Assembly (NCBI RefSeq): GCF_900109575.1
Contig: NZ_FOAF01000001.1
Coordinates: 1 to 64,000, forward strand
Reading direction: 5' to 3'
Source of the DNA: Olivibacter domesticus
Lineage (GTDB): Bacteria > Bacteroidota > Bacteroidia > Sphingobacteriales > Sphingobacteriaceae
Length of the DNA stretch: 64,000 nucleotides
Shown here piece by piece: positions 16,595 to 26,251 of the stretch (its first letter is position 1; each line of letters starts with the position of its first letter). The position numbers were made by a program, and so were the translations under genes. The notes below the pieces were generated by a model. That model had not been told where the DNA came from. It did not search any database and saw nothing but the letters and a program-made list of their open reading frames with translations.

Positions 16595-18025
16595 TTATTC
16601 GCCATTCCAAAGATCAGCGTTCTTGATACCTACTTTCTTTGCATTGAAAACCGGATTTTTACCCGCTTTCTTTTGTTCCTGGTAATCTTTTAATAAGAGA
16701 AGGGCTGGTTTTCGCAGTAGGAGGATAGCAATGACATTTAGCCAAGCCATTACACCAACACCAATATCTCCGAGTGTCCAAGCAGTTTGAGCCGTTTTGA
16801 TGGTTCCGTAAAAAGTAACGAAGAGTATCAGCACTCGCAATACCCACACCATCCAAGGGTGTCGAGCCTTTTTATCCAGATAACTTAAGTTTGTTTCCGC
16901 AATATAGTAGTAAGCCATGATGGTAGTGAAGGCAAAGAATAACAAAGATATCGCCACAAAGCCACCGCCCCATAGCTCAGAAAAATGATGTGCGACTGCC
17001 TTTTGCGTAAACACAGGTCCATCTTCAATGCCCGGAATATTTTCCACAATGAATCCACCTTTGGGCGCTTTTACGTTATATTGACCGGTAAAGAGAATCA
17101 TAAAAGCGGTGGCGGTACATACAAACAAAGTATCTACATATACTGAGAAGGCTTGCACAAGCCCTTGTTTTGCCGGATGGTCTACTTCAGCGGCAGCAGC
17201 AGCGTGGGGTGCAGTTCCTTGTCCTGCTTCGTTGGAGTAGATACCCCGTTTAACTCCCCAAGAAATAGCCATACCGAGAATACCTCCAAAAGCAGGTTCC
17301 ATACCAAAAGCGGAACGAATAATTAGACTGAAAATAGCCGGAACCTCCTTTATATTAAGTGCAATAATAATAATAGCCATCAGGATATAAGAAACAGCCA
17401 TAAATGGAACTACTATCTCTGCAACCTTACCAATGCGTTTAACACCGCCGCAAATAATTAATCCTAATATAATCACGAGACCAATTCCCGTATATTCAAC
17501 AGGAACATTAAAGGTGTTATTGACGCTTACAGCGATGCTATTGCTTTGTACGCCGGGTAAGAAAATTGCGGTACTTAAAACGGTGGCTATCGCAAACACA
17601 ACGGCATACCATTTAATTCCCAAACCCTTCTCAATATAAAAGGCAGGCCCACCTCGATATTGCCCATCCTTTATTTCTTTATATAATTGCCCCAGGGTGG
17701 CCTCTACATAAGCAGATGCACTACCTAAAAAGGCAATAATCCACATCCAGAAAATAGATCCGGGACCACCCATGGCAATCGCTGTTGCTACACCGGCAAT
17801 ATTACCGGTTCCGATTCTTCCAGATAACGCAATCACAAAAGCTTGAAAGGAAGACACTCCTTTAGATGATGAGCCCCCACCAATTAATAGTTTGACCATG
17901 TCTTTAAAAAATCTAACCTGTACAAAACGAGTCGCTATGGTAAAATAAATGCCTGCGCCCATACAAAGTATAACAAGGGCATCGCTCCAAACGATATTAT
18001 TGATTGCGTTGATGGTTTTTTCCAT
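16595..18025 (-). CDS. Sodium:alanine/glycine symporter (AgcS family)
   Basis: A 476-residue inner-membrane Na+-coupled importer of small neutral amino acids. The family signature is clear in KRGIYSNEAGQGTAPHAAA, together with GRIGTGNIAGVATAIA and PGVQSNSIA. I start it at the ATG at 18025 (MEKTINAIN), because the 27 residues read in frame before it are basic and unlike the family. It is upstream of nhaA, so Na+ brought in by the symporter could be pumped out by its partner. Confidence 0.93.
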   Translation of the reverse strand: MEKTINAINNIVWSDALVILCMGAGIYFTIATRFVQVRFFKDMVKLLIGGGSSSKGVSSFQAFVIALSGRIGTGNIAGVATAIAMGGPGSIFWMWIIAFLGSASAYVEATLGQLYKEIKDGQYRGGPAFYIEKGLGIKWYAVVFAIATVLSTAIFLPGVQSNSIAVSVNNTFNVPVEYTGIGLVIILGLIICGGVKRIGKVAEIVVPFMAVSYILMAIIIIALNIKEVPAIFSLIIRSAFGMEPAFGGILGMAISWGVKRGIYSNEAGQGTAPHAAAAAEVDHPAKQGLVQAFSVYVDTLFVCTATAFMILFTGQYNVKAPKGGFIVENIPGIEDGPVFTQKAVAHHFSELWGGGFVAISLLFFAFTTIMAYYYIAETNLSYLDKKARHPWMVWVLRVLILFVTFYGTIKTAQTAWTLGDIGVGVMAWLNVIAILLLRKPALLLLKDYQEQKKAGKNPVFNAKKVGIKNADLWNGE

Positions 18026-18418
18026 GTTTTTTTTTCTGAATTCTTGCCTTTTCGTTGTTTTGATGTATTTATGGCGTAATAATAGGGTAAAGAAAACGAT
18101 TTTCAATATAATATGAGGTATAAATAATTCTTTTTTTAAGTTTCAGAGCTATTTTGATGGTTTTTTTAAAATTTTTAGTGTTTTTTTTGAAATGCCTATT
18201 TACTTATTGAAACATCACTATATTAATTTTTTGCTCGTTCATTCTTGATATATAAAAAAGAGACTCTTAAAAACTTTTTCCGTTTAGAACCGTAATATTA
18301 CTATAAATGATGAGAGGTGCTGCCTTACAACGATTTATAAGTCTTAGAAGATAATTGGTATTTAGCTTTAATTTTCGAAACCTCTTATGTATGCTATCTG
18401 GCCCAAAGAATTACCAAT
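18026..18418. other. Divergent region between agcS and the BCCT transporter
   Basis: About 390 bases, AT-rich, separating the leftward symporter/antiporter pair from the rightward BCCT-Usp pair. Promoters for both must be here but I find no convincing match to the consensus. Confidence 0.35.
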
Positions 18419-20023
18419 ATGTTAAACAGCATAACATCAAAATTGAAATTTAAGATAAATCCACCGGTCTTCTATACTACCATTGGATTTGTTTTCTTAA
18501 GCATCTTACTTTGTCTTTTATTTAAAGGGTCTATAGATGAATGGTTTAATAAAGCGCAATACTTAATAACAAATAATCTCGGATGGTTTTTCATTATTGC
18601 CGTCAATAGTATTTTAGGGTTTTGCCTATACCTGGCCTTCAGTAAATTTGGTAATATTCGACTGGGAGGGGATGCGGCTGAACCTGAGTTTAGTATGATT
18701 TCCTGGTTTGCCATGCTTTTTAGTGCCGGTATGGGTATCGGCATTATGTTCTTTAGTGTAGCAGAGCCCGTGTCTCATTTCGCAAATCCTCCTAGAGAAG
18801 TATTGGATAACTCACAAAAGGCCATTCAAGCGATGGAATTTACCGGTTTACATTGGGGGCTTCACGCTTGGGCTATTTATTCTATTGTGGGTTTGGCATT
18901 GGCATTTTTTTCTTTCAATAAAGGGTTGCCATTAACATTTCGCTCATTATTTTATCCTTTTCTCGGAGAAAAGATACACGGGTGGTGGGGGCATACAATA
19001 GATATATTTTCAGCAATCGCAACCCTTTTTGGCCTTTCAACCTCATTAGGATTAGGGGTTCAGCAAATGAACGCCGGGTTACATTATCTGTTAGGATGGG
19101 AGATAGCGGTTTCGACCCAAGGAATACTGATATTAGTTGTAACTTCCATAGCTACTTTATCTGTTGTTTCCGGTCTGGATAAAGGAGTGAAGCTCCTAAG
19201 TAATGGCAACATGATTTTGGCATTTTTATTAATGTTGTTAATATTCTGCTTGGGTCCTAGCTTGTCCATCCTCAAAAGTTTTGTTCAAAATATAGGGGCC
19301 TATTTGGCTAATTTAATCGAAATAAGTACATGGAATGATGCTTATCAAGAAAGTGGCTGGCAAAATAAGTGGACTGTGTTTTACTGGGCCTGGTGGATTG
19401 CTTGGTCGCCATTTGTAGGAAGTTTTATTGCTCGTATTTCTAAAGGACGTACCATTAAGGAGTTCATTTTAGGTGTGCTATTAATTCCTGCCTTGTTGAC
19501 ATTGTTATGGATGACTATCTTTGGGGGTACTGCCATTCATATGATTTTGCATGGCGATCTAAGTATGATCGCTGCAGTACAGGAAGATATTTCCACTGCT
19601 TTGTTTGTTTTTCTGCAAAAAATACCTTTCACCGGTATTTTATCGACCATTGCCATTTGCTTAGTTGCCTTTTTCTTTATCACCTCGTCTGATTCCGGCT
19701 CCCTGGTGATTGATAATATTACCTCTGGAGGAGAGCAGCAAACACCCGCATTACAAAGAGTATTTTGGGCCTTTTTACAAGGTGGTATTGCTATTGTACT
19801 TTTATGGGGCGGTGGATTGAATGCTTTACAAACGGCAGTTATCATTGCAGGTTTACCTTTTGCCGTTGTCATTTTATTAATGTGCTATAGTTTAGTTAAA
19901 GGATTGGATGAAGAACACCGGAAAAAAATGAAAAAATATAGAATACATCAAGAAAAGAGCTACAGAGATATTGTTCAAGAGTTATTAGAAGAAGATCAAC
20001 AAAATTCAGAGGAGCAGCCATGA
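18419..20023 (+). CDS. BCCT family betaine/choline/carnitine transporter
   Basis: A 534-residue secondary transporter with 12 predicted membrane helices for quaternary ammonium compounds such as glycine betaine or choline. The family signature region is clear: [26 protein letters not shown], and [20 protein letters not shown] with the Trp box. The C-terminal tail (about residues 500-534) is hydrophilic and charged, as in osmosensing members. Its stop codon overlaps the start of a universal stress protein gene (ATGA), so the two are translationally coupled. An osmotic-stress role is likely; the exact substrate is not readable. Confidence 0.93.
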   Translation: MLNSITSKLKFKINPPVFYTTIGFVFLSILLCLLFKGSIDEWFNKAQYLITNNLGWFFIIAVNSILGFCLYLAFSKFGNIRLGGDAAEPEFSMISWFAMLFSAGMGIGIMFFSVAEPVSHFANPPREVLDNSQKAIQAMEFTGLHWGLHAWAIYSIVGLALAFFSFNKGLPLTFRSLFYPFLGEKIHGWWGHTIDIFSAIATLFGLSTSLGLGVQQMNAGLHYLLGWEIAVSTQGILILVVTSIATLSVVSGLDKGVKLLSNGNMILAFLLMLLIFCLGPSLSILKSFVQNIGAYLANLIEISTWNDAYQESGWQNKWTVFYWAWWIAWSPFVGSFIARISKGRTIKEFILGVLLIPALLTLLWMTIFGGTAIHMILHGDLSMIAAVQEDISTALFVFLQKIPFTGILSTIAICLVAFFFITSSDSGSLVIDNITSGGEQQTPALQRVFWAFLQGGIAIVLLWGGGLNALQTAVIIAGLPFAVVILLMCYSLVKGLDEEHRKKMKKYRIHQEKSYRDIVQELLEEDQQNSEEQP

Positions 20024-20901
20024 TATCGAAAACAAAAAACACTATTCTAGTGGCATTAGATATGTCTGAGATGGACCATATGTTAATAAGTTATCTTAAA
20101 GTAATCACAGAACTATTCAATGTAGAAAAGATTATATTTCTCCATAATGTTAGGTTGCGTGAATTACCCAGCGAAATGAGAGGGATAGAGATGCTCGGTA
20201 GAATAAAGGAACGCGTTAGGAAAAAAATAGAAAATCAGTTTAAGACATCTCAACTACTATTTAATAACTATGAAATCAGTGTGGAAACGGAAGAGTTTAG
20301 CGAAAATGCATTCGATCGACTAACAAAACAGCGTAAAGTAGATTTGGTTGTTTTAGGAAACAAGCAACACTTGGAGGGGGATGGCGGTTTGGCACAAAAA
20401 CTTATAAGGTTACTTCCATGTGATATGTTGTTAGTTCCAGAAACGATACGTTCAACGTCAAAAAAATATTTGTGCACCCTTGACTTTTCTAAATATAGTA
20501 AAAGCGTATATAATGTAGGGAGATTTCTAGCAGAGAAAAGCCCGGACAATTATTTACTGTCTATACATGTAGCAAAAACACCTGTTCATTTCTTCTTAGG
20601 ATTGAGCGAAATAGAAATTAGAAAACTGTTAAAAGAAGAAACGGAGAGTAAAAAAATGAAATGGATAAAGCAGTATCAAATTTCGTCAGAAATAGAAATT
20701 ATTCAAGCAGATGGAAAGCATATCGCCTCAACCATCTTACAATATGCAGAGCTCAATAAAGTAACTATTGTGATTATGGGGGTAAAGGGTATTTCAACAA
20801 TCACAAACTTGTTTATCGGCGGTGTTACAAATGAAATATTTCACCATGAAACCAATTCTGCTATTCTGATCCTTAAAAATTATCAAGAAGAACCAAAATA
20901 G
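20020..20901 (+). CDS. Tandem universal stress protein (UspA family)
   Basis: A 293-residue cytosolic protein with two Usp domains, about 5-145 and 147-291. The first begins [11 protein letters not shown] and contains [10 protein letters not shown]; the second begins [11 protein letters not shown] and ends with the VIMGVKG... and SAILILK strands typical of the nucleotide-binding type. The ATG sits inside the stop region of the BCCT gene (4-base overlap). Usp proteins encoded with transporters often bind ATP and tune the transporter, which makes that the best guess here. Confidence 0.88.
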   Translation: MISKTKNTILVALDMSEMDHMLISYLKVITELFNVEKIIFLHNVRLRELPSEMRGIEMLGRIKERVRKKIENQFKTSQLLFNNYEISVETEEFSENAFDRLTKQRKVDLVVLGNKQHLEGDGGLAQKLIRLLPCDMLLVPETIRSTSKKYLCTLDFSKYSKSVYNVGRFLAEKSPDNYLLSIHVAKTPVHFFLGLSEIEIRKLLKEETESKKMKWIKQYQISSEIEIIQADGKHIASTILQYAELNKVTIVIMGVKGISTITNLFIGGVTNEIFHHETNSAILILKNYQEEPK

Positions 20902-21000
20902 CGTTATAGTTTGCTTCAATGACTGCCAATTGTCTTTTTTACTTTTTCGAAACAGAACCGTAGAAGGAGTTTTTGTTGGTTTTATCCGACCTTCTATCTT

Positions 21001-21393
21001 CTATTCTTCAAGCACTGACAAGATATTTCCTGCAGGATCTTCAAACCAGGCAATTTTTGGTCCTGGTTGTTTTCCATCAGCGTTGCATATTCCTTTTTCA
21101 TCCGTTTGCAATTCACCCGAATAAGAAAGAAATGTAACCCCCTTCGTTGTAAGCGCATCAACGGTTTCCACAATATTTTCCACTGGAAAATTTAAAACAG
21201 TGTAGGTGGCAGGCACATGGTTGGGTTTTGGATATATAATTAGTGGATTGTTTCCTTCTAAATGCAATTCCAGTATTCCCATTGAACCATCTCGAACATC
21301 TAGTCCAAGTGTACTGCCATAAAATTCTTTAGCTTTTTCTAAATTATCAGCAGAAAACCCACTGAATGCTTTGCTATTCCTTAACATGACCAT
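21001..21393 (-). CDS. VOC-family (glyoxalase/bleomycin-resistance-like) protein
   Basis: A 130-residue protein with the two beta-alpha-beta-beta-beta repeats of the vicinal oxygen chelate fold: SAFSGFSADNLEKAKEFYGSTLGL-like start and WFEDPAGNILSVLEE end. Substrate is unknown. A second Met two codons in is an equally possible start. It stands alone, convergent with the Usp gene. Confidence 0.8.
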   Translation of the reverse strand: MVMLRNSKAFSGFSADNLEKAKEFYGSTLGLDVRDGSMGILELHLEGNNPLIIYPKPNHVPATYTVLNFPVENIVETVDALTTKGVTFLSYSGELQTDEKGICNADGKQPGPKIAWFEDPAGNILSVLEE

Positions 21394-21546
21394 ATGATTT
21401 TAATGTTTCCATAAAAGATTATTTCTCACATAGAGAACTTGATTTCTTATATACTTATTAACAACATAAAGTTAAGCTTGTTCGATATAATTTAGGTATG
21501 TTAAATCTGACAATAAAGAGGCCATATGCGACTGTAGATGGACGTC

Positions 21547-22539
21547 TCAACTGGCTTGCCAGATGGTGTCAACAAACCATTCCTTGCTGTCAAAAAAATG
21601 ACGAAGAGGTTTAAAGCCGGTATCTCGGGCTATTTGCTCAATTTGACTTAAGGTGAATTTTTGCGATATCTCCATATAAATATGTTCGTCTTTTAAAAAG
21701 TTTATATACGCTCTCTCATTTATATGCACCACCTGATCTACAAGACTTATCAGATAGCTTTTGCAGGAACCGGTTTCCGGGTCATACATTGCATAATGAT
21801 CAAATTGGTTAATATCAAAATCAGCATGAAGCTCACGATTTATCCGTTCCAACAAATTGAGATTAAATTTCTTTGTTATGCCACCCTTATCATTATAGGC
21901 CGCTAAAATAGTCTTAGGATTTTTTTTTAAGTCCATTCCCATTAACACCTTATCGCCAGCGGAAAGATGCTTACGCAATTCTTTACAAAATTCAAGCACA
22001 GCACTAATGGGCATATTGCCTATGTTTGAACCTAGAAAGAGTACTGCTTTTCTTCTAGAGGATGAGGCTGTTGCTTTATTGAGCATTTCAAAATATTCAC
22101 CATTTAATCCCATTATCTGGAGGTTAGGCAATGTTTCTGGAAGATTACTCGTAAGGTTGGAGATTACATTGCTGGATATATCGATTGGCAGATAATTAAA
22201 ATCTACTTTCTGTTCCAGCAGGTAGTTAAGCAGATAAGTAGATTTCAGTGCATCACCGGCTCCTAATTCGATTAGGTCAAAACTGTTATCATCATCCGTA
22301 ACTGCAGCAGACAATTCAGCTGTTTTTTTCGAAAATATTTCAAGCTCGCAATCGGTCAGGTAATATTCGGTACAATTCATCAATTCTTTAAACAGCTGAT
22401 CGCCGGTGGTATCATAGAAATATTTTGATTCCAAATACTTCGGATTTGATTGTAACCCAGTTAACACATCTTTGTGAAATGCACCCGTTTGGTGTCTTGA
22501 TATATCTGTTAATGTTGTTTTTGAACTAGAAGAATTCAT
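21547..22539 (-). CDS. egtD: L-histidine N-alpha-methyltransferase (EgtD)
   Basis: A 330-residue SAM-dependent enzyme that trimethylates histidine to hercynine, the first step of ergothioneine synthesis. Seen: the family start PKYLESKYFYDTTGDQLF, the SAM-binding ELGAGDALKS, VLFLGSNIGN, and the C-terminal EISQKFTL segment. Length matches EgtD. It is the last gene of the leftward cluster, 16 bases behind egtB. The other mycobacterial genes (egtA, egtC, egtE) are not in the window; some organisms use cysteine directly and do not need egtA and egtC. Confidence 0.93.
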   Translation of the reverse strand: MNSSSSKTTLTDISRHQTGAFHKDVLTGLQSNPKYLESKYFYDTTGDQLFKELMNCTEYYLTDCELEIFSKKTAELSAAVTDDDNSFDLIELGAGDALKSTYLLNYLLEQKVDFNYLPIDISSNVISNLTSNLPETLPNLQIMGLNGEYFEMLNKATASSSRRKAVLFLGSNIGNMPISAVLEFCKELRKHLSAGDKVLMGMDLKKNPKTILAAYNDKGGITKKFNLNLLERINRELHADFDINQFDHYAMYDPETGSCKSYLISLVDQVVHINERAYINFLKDEHIYMEISQKFTLSQIEQIARDTGFKPLRHFFDSKEWFVDTIWQAS

Positions 22540-22555
22540 ATTTTTCGTTAAGATT

Positions 22556-23707
22556 TTATTTAGCTAGTCTTATTCCTGTAAATTGCCATCGTAGATTGGT
22601 TTGGAAAAAATTCCGATACGTTATACGGCTATGACCAGGCGAAGTAACTTCAGACGCCCCTCTTAATACGGTTTGATTCACCATAAATTTGCCATTGTAT
22701 TCACCAATTGCCCCCGAGGCTTTCGTAAATCCCGGGTAGGGTAAATAAGCACTTTCCGTCCATTCCCAGTTCTCACCCCAGGTAAAGTATGGAGCTGCTG
22801 CTTCCCACTCAAATTCCGTCGGTAAACGCAAACCCCTCCAAGTAGCATAAGCATAAGCTTCAAAATAACTTATATGACAAACAGAATTATTTAAATGAAG
22901 TGGTTCGAGTCCGCTAAAAGTATATTGATGCCATTTCCCATCAATGAGATGCCAGTAAAGTGGAGCTGCTATTTTATTGCTTTTTACCCAGTCCCATCCC
23001 TCTGCATGCCAATGACGAAAATCGCGATACCCCCCGTCCTGTATAAACGCTAAGTATTCGGCGTTGTTTACCAAATTAGCGCTTATTTCGAAGCTGTTTA
23101 GATAAACCTTATGCCTGTTAAGCTCATTGTCAAAACAAAAACCATCCCCTTTAAATCCTATTTCATAAATTCCTTCTTTTATGCGAATAAATGCATCATC
23201 ATTTTTTATTTCGAATGAAGGGGATGTATAATTAACGTCGTAAGGTGGAAATAAAGGGTTATGTCCGAGTATGTATTTAATATCCGTATATAACAATTCT
23301 TGATGTTGCTCTTCATGATTGAAGCCTAACAGTACTAATTTTTTCACTTCTTCTTTAAGCTCATTACTTAGAAATTTAACCATGGCATCATCTACATAGG
23401 CACGGTAAAGATAGATGTCTTGAACAGTGGGGCGACTTAGATTACCCCTATCAGTACGAATAACTCGGTTACCGACCGTTTCATAATAACTGTTAAATAC
23501 GTAATTGTATTCACTGTTATATGCTTGGTAATTTAAAGCATAAGGTGTTAAAATAAAAGTCTCGAAAAACCAAGTTGTATGTCCAAGATGCCACTTTGGC
23601 GGGCTTACATCTACAATAGGTTGCACTACATAATCCTCCGTTTGTAAAGGGTTACAGATCATTTCCGTACGTTGGCGAACATTTTTATAACAATCGACAA
23701 TATTCAT
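22556..23707 (-). CDS. egtB: Hercynine sulfoxide synthase (EgtB)
   Basis: A 383-residue non-haem iron enzyme that joins hercynine with a thiol (cysteine or gamma-glutamylcysteine) using oxygen. Residues 1-150 are the DinB-like iron part, with candidate ligands H43 (WHLGHTTWFFET), H131 and H135 (HEEQHQELLY). Residues about 190-383 are the formylglycine-generating-enzyme-like sulfatase-modifying fold (LPTEFEWEAAAPYF, ENWEWTESAYLPYPG). It begins 6 bases after the stop of the transporter gene and runs straight into egtD. Which thiol donor it uses cannot be settled by eye. Confidence 0.92.
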   Translation of the reverse strand: MNIVDCYKNVRQRTEMICNPLQTEDYVVQPIVDVSPPKWHLGHTTWFFETFILTPYALNYQAYNSEYNYVFNSYYETVGNRVIRTDRGNLSRPTVQDIYLYRAYVDDAMVKFLSNELKEEVKKLVLLGFNHEEQHQELLYTDIKYILGHNPLFPPYDVNYTSPSFEIKNDDAFIRIKEGIYEIGFKGDGFCFDNELNRHKVYLNSFEISANLVNNAEYLAFIQDGGYRDFRHWHAEGWDWVKSNKIAAPLYWHLIDGKWHQYTFSGLEPLHLNNSVCHISYFEAYAYATWRGLRLPTEFEWEAAAPYFTWGENWEWTESAYLPYPGFTKASGAIGEYNGKFMVNQTVLRGASEVTSPGHSRITYRNFFQTNLRWQFTGIRLAK

Positions 23708-23713
23708 ATTTTA

Positions 23714-25285
23714 TTAATTGCTTTCTAAATAATGTTTAAGATTTGAAATCGTTTCAATGCCTAAATCTTGTGCTTGTTTTTGTCGCATCATTAAAGCATA
23801 GGTATTATTAAATCCTATGGGTTTTAACCATTTAACAGCATATCTTCTCTGAAATTCTTTCTTGACATACTGATAAGTTTTGTCTTTATCGCCGGCTAAT
23901 GAGTCAATCGTTCTTTGAGTCGGTTGTAAAATAGTTAGCAAACCCGTACCGGTATATTCAGGATAAAGGTCTATCTGATCGTTCGTTAACGCATCAAAAC
24001 ATATTTTGGTACCACCTAATCCTGTTTTTGTTGCTACACCGTAATTGGTATAACCTTTTATTAACATGCTATATATATTGGCTAAGATATATTGTTCCCC
24101 AAATATTTTTGAGCCAAGTCGTATAATACCTGTATTACTATTGGCTTCTTGTCTCCATAAATTATTTGCCATTAAAAAATCTTTTGCTACTTTTTCTGGA
24201 GATTGATGAAGATAGTCAACACGGTAATTTAAATCTGTCATAATGCTATCATTTATTTTATCCGATAGTAAATTGAGCGTTTTTTCGAGTTGCGGAAATT
24301 TCCTCAGCGCCTTATTGCTAACAATCGGGGCTGCGTAGTAAGGTGGGAATATTCCTTTATCATCTTGCAGTGTGAACAGATCATAAGCTTTTAGACGACC
24401 GTCAGTTGAATAGCCACTTATAATATCCAATTGATTTTCATAGGCAGCCTTATACATAACTGCATCGCTTATGACAATAGTATGTATCGTTAGACCATAC
24501 TTGCTTTGAAGACCAAGATTACCATCCTGTCTGCCCATAAATTCGGGCGTGAAGCCAGCAGTAAGCTTACCTCCATAGGCAGATGGTATAAAATACAAAG
24601 AAGCCAATAATATAAGCAATGCAGGTGCTATTTTCATGGCAGTGCCTACTGTCTTAAAACTTAATCGCTGTGCCCGTGATAGCAAAAAATCAAATAAGAG
24701 CGCTAACAGTGCAGCAGGAATAGCCCCTGTCAAAATCATATTGGTATTATTTAAGGAAATACCGCCAAATATAAATTCACCCAAGCCACCGGCAGCAATA
24801 TAAGACGCCAAAGTCGCTACGCCCACATTAATAACGGTAGCGGTACGAATTCCTGCTAATATAACGGAGGTGGCTAACGGTAGCTCTACACTAAATAATG
24901 TTTGCCATTCGCTCATACCCATCGCTACAGCAGCTTCCTTTACAGCAGGGTTTACTCCCGTAATACCTGTATAAGTATTGCGAATAATTGGTAGTAGAGC
25001 ATATAAGAATAGAGCTACAATAGCTGGTTTAGCGCCAATTCCGAGGACTGGGATCATAAATCCCAATAAAGCAATACTTGGTATTGTTTGTAAAATACCT
25101 GCAACACTTAAAACGGTTCCAGATAATTCTTTTTTACGTGCAATGAGGATTCCTAGTGGCACACCAATCAATACAGCCGCAAATAGCGAGATAAAAGTAA
25201 GCCCAATATGTTGGAGCATTTGGATCAATAGTTTATCAGACTGCTCCCACATAAAATTCAAAAGAGTTTGTTGTTGTTCATCCAT
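23714..25285 (-). CDS. EgtU-like ABC permease fused to a lobe-swapped substrate-binding domain
   Basis: A 523-residue inner-membrane protein. Residues 1-205 are a BPD-type permease of the OpuCB/ProW group (AGILQTIPSIALLGF, the ATPase-contact loop EAAVAMGMSEWQ). An extra helix (213-232) leads to a periplasmic OpuAC-type binding domain. Its parts come in reversed order: residues 239-378 match the second half of classical OpuAC (PEFMGRQDG, YSTDGRLKAYDL, FPPYYAAP, LNYRVD) and 385-523 the first half (RLGSKIFGEQYI, LGGTKICFDAL, DLYPEYTGTGL, GFNNTYAL). Placed between an ABC ATPase and egtB-egtD, it most likely imports ergothioneine, like the known EgtU permease-binding fusions; glycine betaine or choline is the alternative. 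Confidence 0.85.
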   Translation of the reverse strand: MDEQQQTLLNFMWEQSDKLLIQMLQHIGLTFISLFAAVLIGVPLGILIARKKELSGTVLSVAGILQTIPSIALLGFMIPVLGIGAKPAIVALFLYALLPIIRNTYTGITGVNPAVKEAAVAMGMSEWQTLFSVELPLATSVILAGIRTATVINVGVATLASYIAAGGLGEFIFGGISLNNTNMILTGAIPAALLALLFDFLLSRAQRLSFKTVGTAMKIAPALLILLASLYFIPSAYGGKLTAGFTPEFMGRQDGNLGLQSKYGLTIHTIVISDAVMYKAAYENQLDIISGYSTDGRLKAYDLFTLQDDKGIFPPYYAAPIVSNKALRKFPQLEKTLNLLSDKINDSIMTDLNYRVDYLHQSPEKVAKDFLMANNLWRQEANSNTGIIRLGSKIFGEQYILANIYSMLIKGYTNYGVATKTGLGGTKICFDALTNDQIDLYPEYTGTGLLTILQPTQRTIDSLAGDKDKTYQYVKKEFQRRYAVKWLKPIGFNNTYALMMRQKQAQDLGIETISNLKHYLESN

Positions 25286-26243
25286 TGGATAGGGTTCTTT
25301 TATATTGATAAAAAGCAGCCATCAGTTGTTCGAATTCAACAGTTCTAAATTCATTTTTTTGGTGATGTAAGATGCATATAACTTCTACTTCATTGAATTT
25401 GAAACTTTCTAAACCTGTCCACAGATCCGTTTCGGCAGATAATGTATTCATTTGCTGCTGATTATTACCTGCTGGTAGCCAATTCCATAGATCGAGCAGT
25501 TGAATTGTTTTAAACTCCAACGATAAACGTTGCTCTTTTAAAAAGTCGCTTACAAAAGTGTTGATAGGTTTAAACAGTAATTCGGTAGGTGTGCCGGCTT
25601 GAACAATAGCCCCTTTATCCATAAGACAAATACGGTCGCCAAGTTCAAATGCCTCTTGAACATCATGCGTCACCATGATAATAGTCTTTCTCTTCAATTC
25701 GTCTAATGCCTTAAATTCATCATGAATTTTTGAACGAGTGACATTATCGAGTGCACCGAAGGGCTCATCCATTAATAAGAGGGGTGGATCCGCTACTAAA
25801 GCCCTCGCTAGTCCTACACGCTGCTGTTGCCCTCCGCTTAACTCATGTGGATAGGCTTGTAAGTAGTTAGGTGAGAGGTGAAGTTTCTCCAATAGCTCTC
25901 TTATTCTTTTCTCTGTTCGTCTTTTCTCCCACTTTAATAATTGTGGTACGACGGCGATATTTTGCGCTACCGTAAAATGTGGAAATAAGCCGTTATTTTG
26001 CAAGACATAACCGATACTTCTTCTTAAAATGGTCGGCGACTGATGCATGACGTCTCTACCGTCAATATAGATTGTACCGGCGCTTGGTTTTATGAGCGTA
26101 TTAATCATCTTAAGCGTCGTAGTTTTTCCACATCCGCTGGGGCCAAGTAATATAAGGTTTTCTTCGGCCTTTACTTCGAAAGAAATATCCTTCACAGCAT
26201 CGGTGTTACCGAACGATTTGCTGACATTTTGTACTTTTATCAT
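25278..26243 (-). CDS. ABC transporter ATPase, EgtV/OpuCA-like
   Basis: A 321-residue ATPase for the permease encoded next to it. Walker A GPSGCGKTTT, Q-loop YVLQNNGLFP, signature LSGGQQQRVGLARAL, Walker B LLLMDEP and the H-loop THD are all present. Residues 1-240 are the catalytic domain; the C-terminal about 80 residues are a short extension without the two CBS domains of osmosensing OpuCA/ProV, which argues for a non-osmotic substrate. It overlaps the permease gene by 8 bases. Confidence 0.9.
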   Translation of the reverse strand: MIKVQNVSKSFGNTDAVKDISFEVKAEENLILLGPSGCGKTTTLKMINTLIKPSAGTIYIDGRDVMHQSPTILRRSIGYVLQNNGLFPHFTVAQNIAVVPQLLKWEKRRTEKRIRELLEKLHLSPNYLQAYPHELSGGQQQRVGLARALVADPPLLLMDEPFGALDNVTRSKIHDEFKALDELKRKTIIMVTHDVQEAFELGDRICLMDKGAIVQAGTPTELLFKPINTFVSDFLKEQRLSLEFKTIQLLDLWNWLPAGNNQQQMNTLSAETDLWTGLESFKFNEVEVICILHHQKNEFRTVEFEQLMAAFYQYKRTLSNG

Positions 26244-26251
26244 ATAATGGT

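Noticed and set aside
20930-21124. 64-codon plus-strand ORF after the Usp gene
   Set aside because: It overlaps the VOC protein gene on the other strand and has no recognisable features.
25278-26243. Glycine betaine osmosensing ATPase (OpuAA/ProV)
   Set aside because: The C-terminal CBS pair that defines osmosensing members is absent, and the gene context is ergothioneine synthesis; kept only as an alternative.
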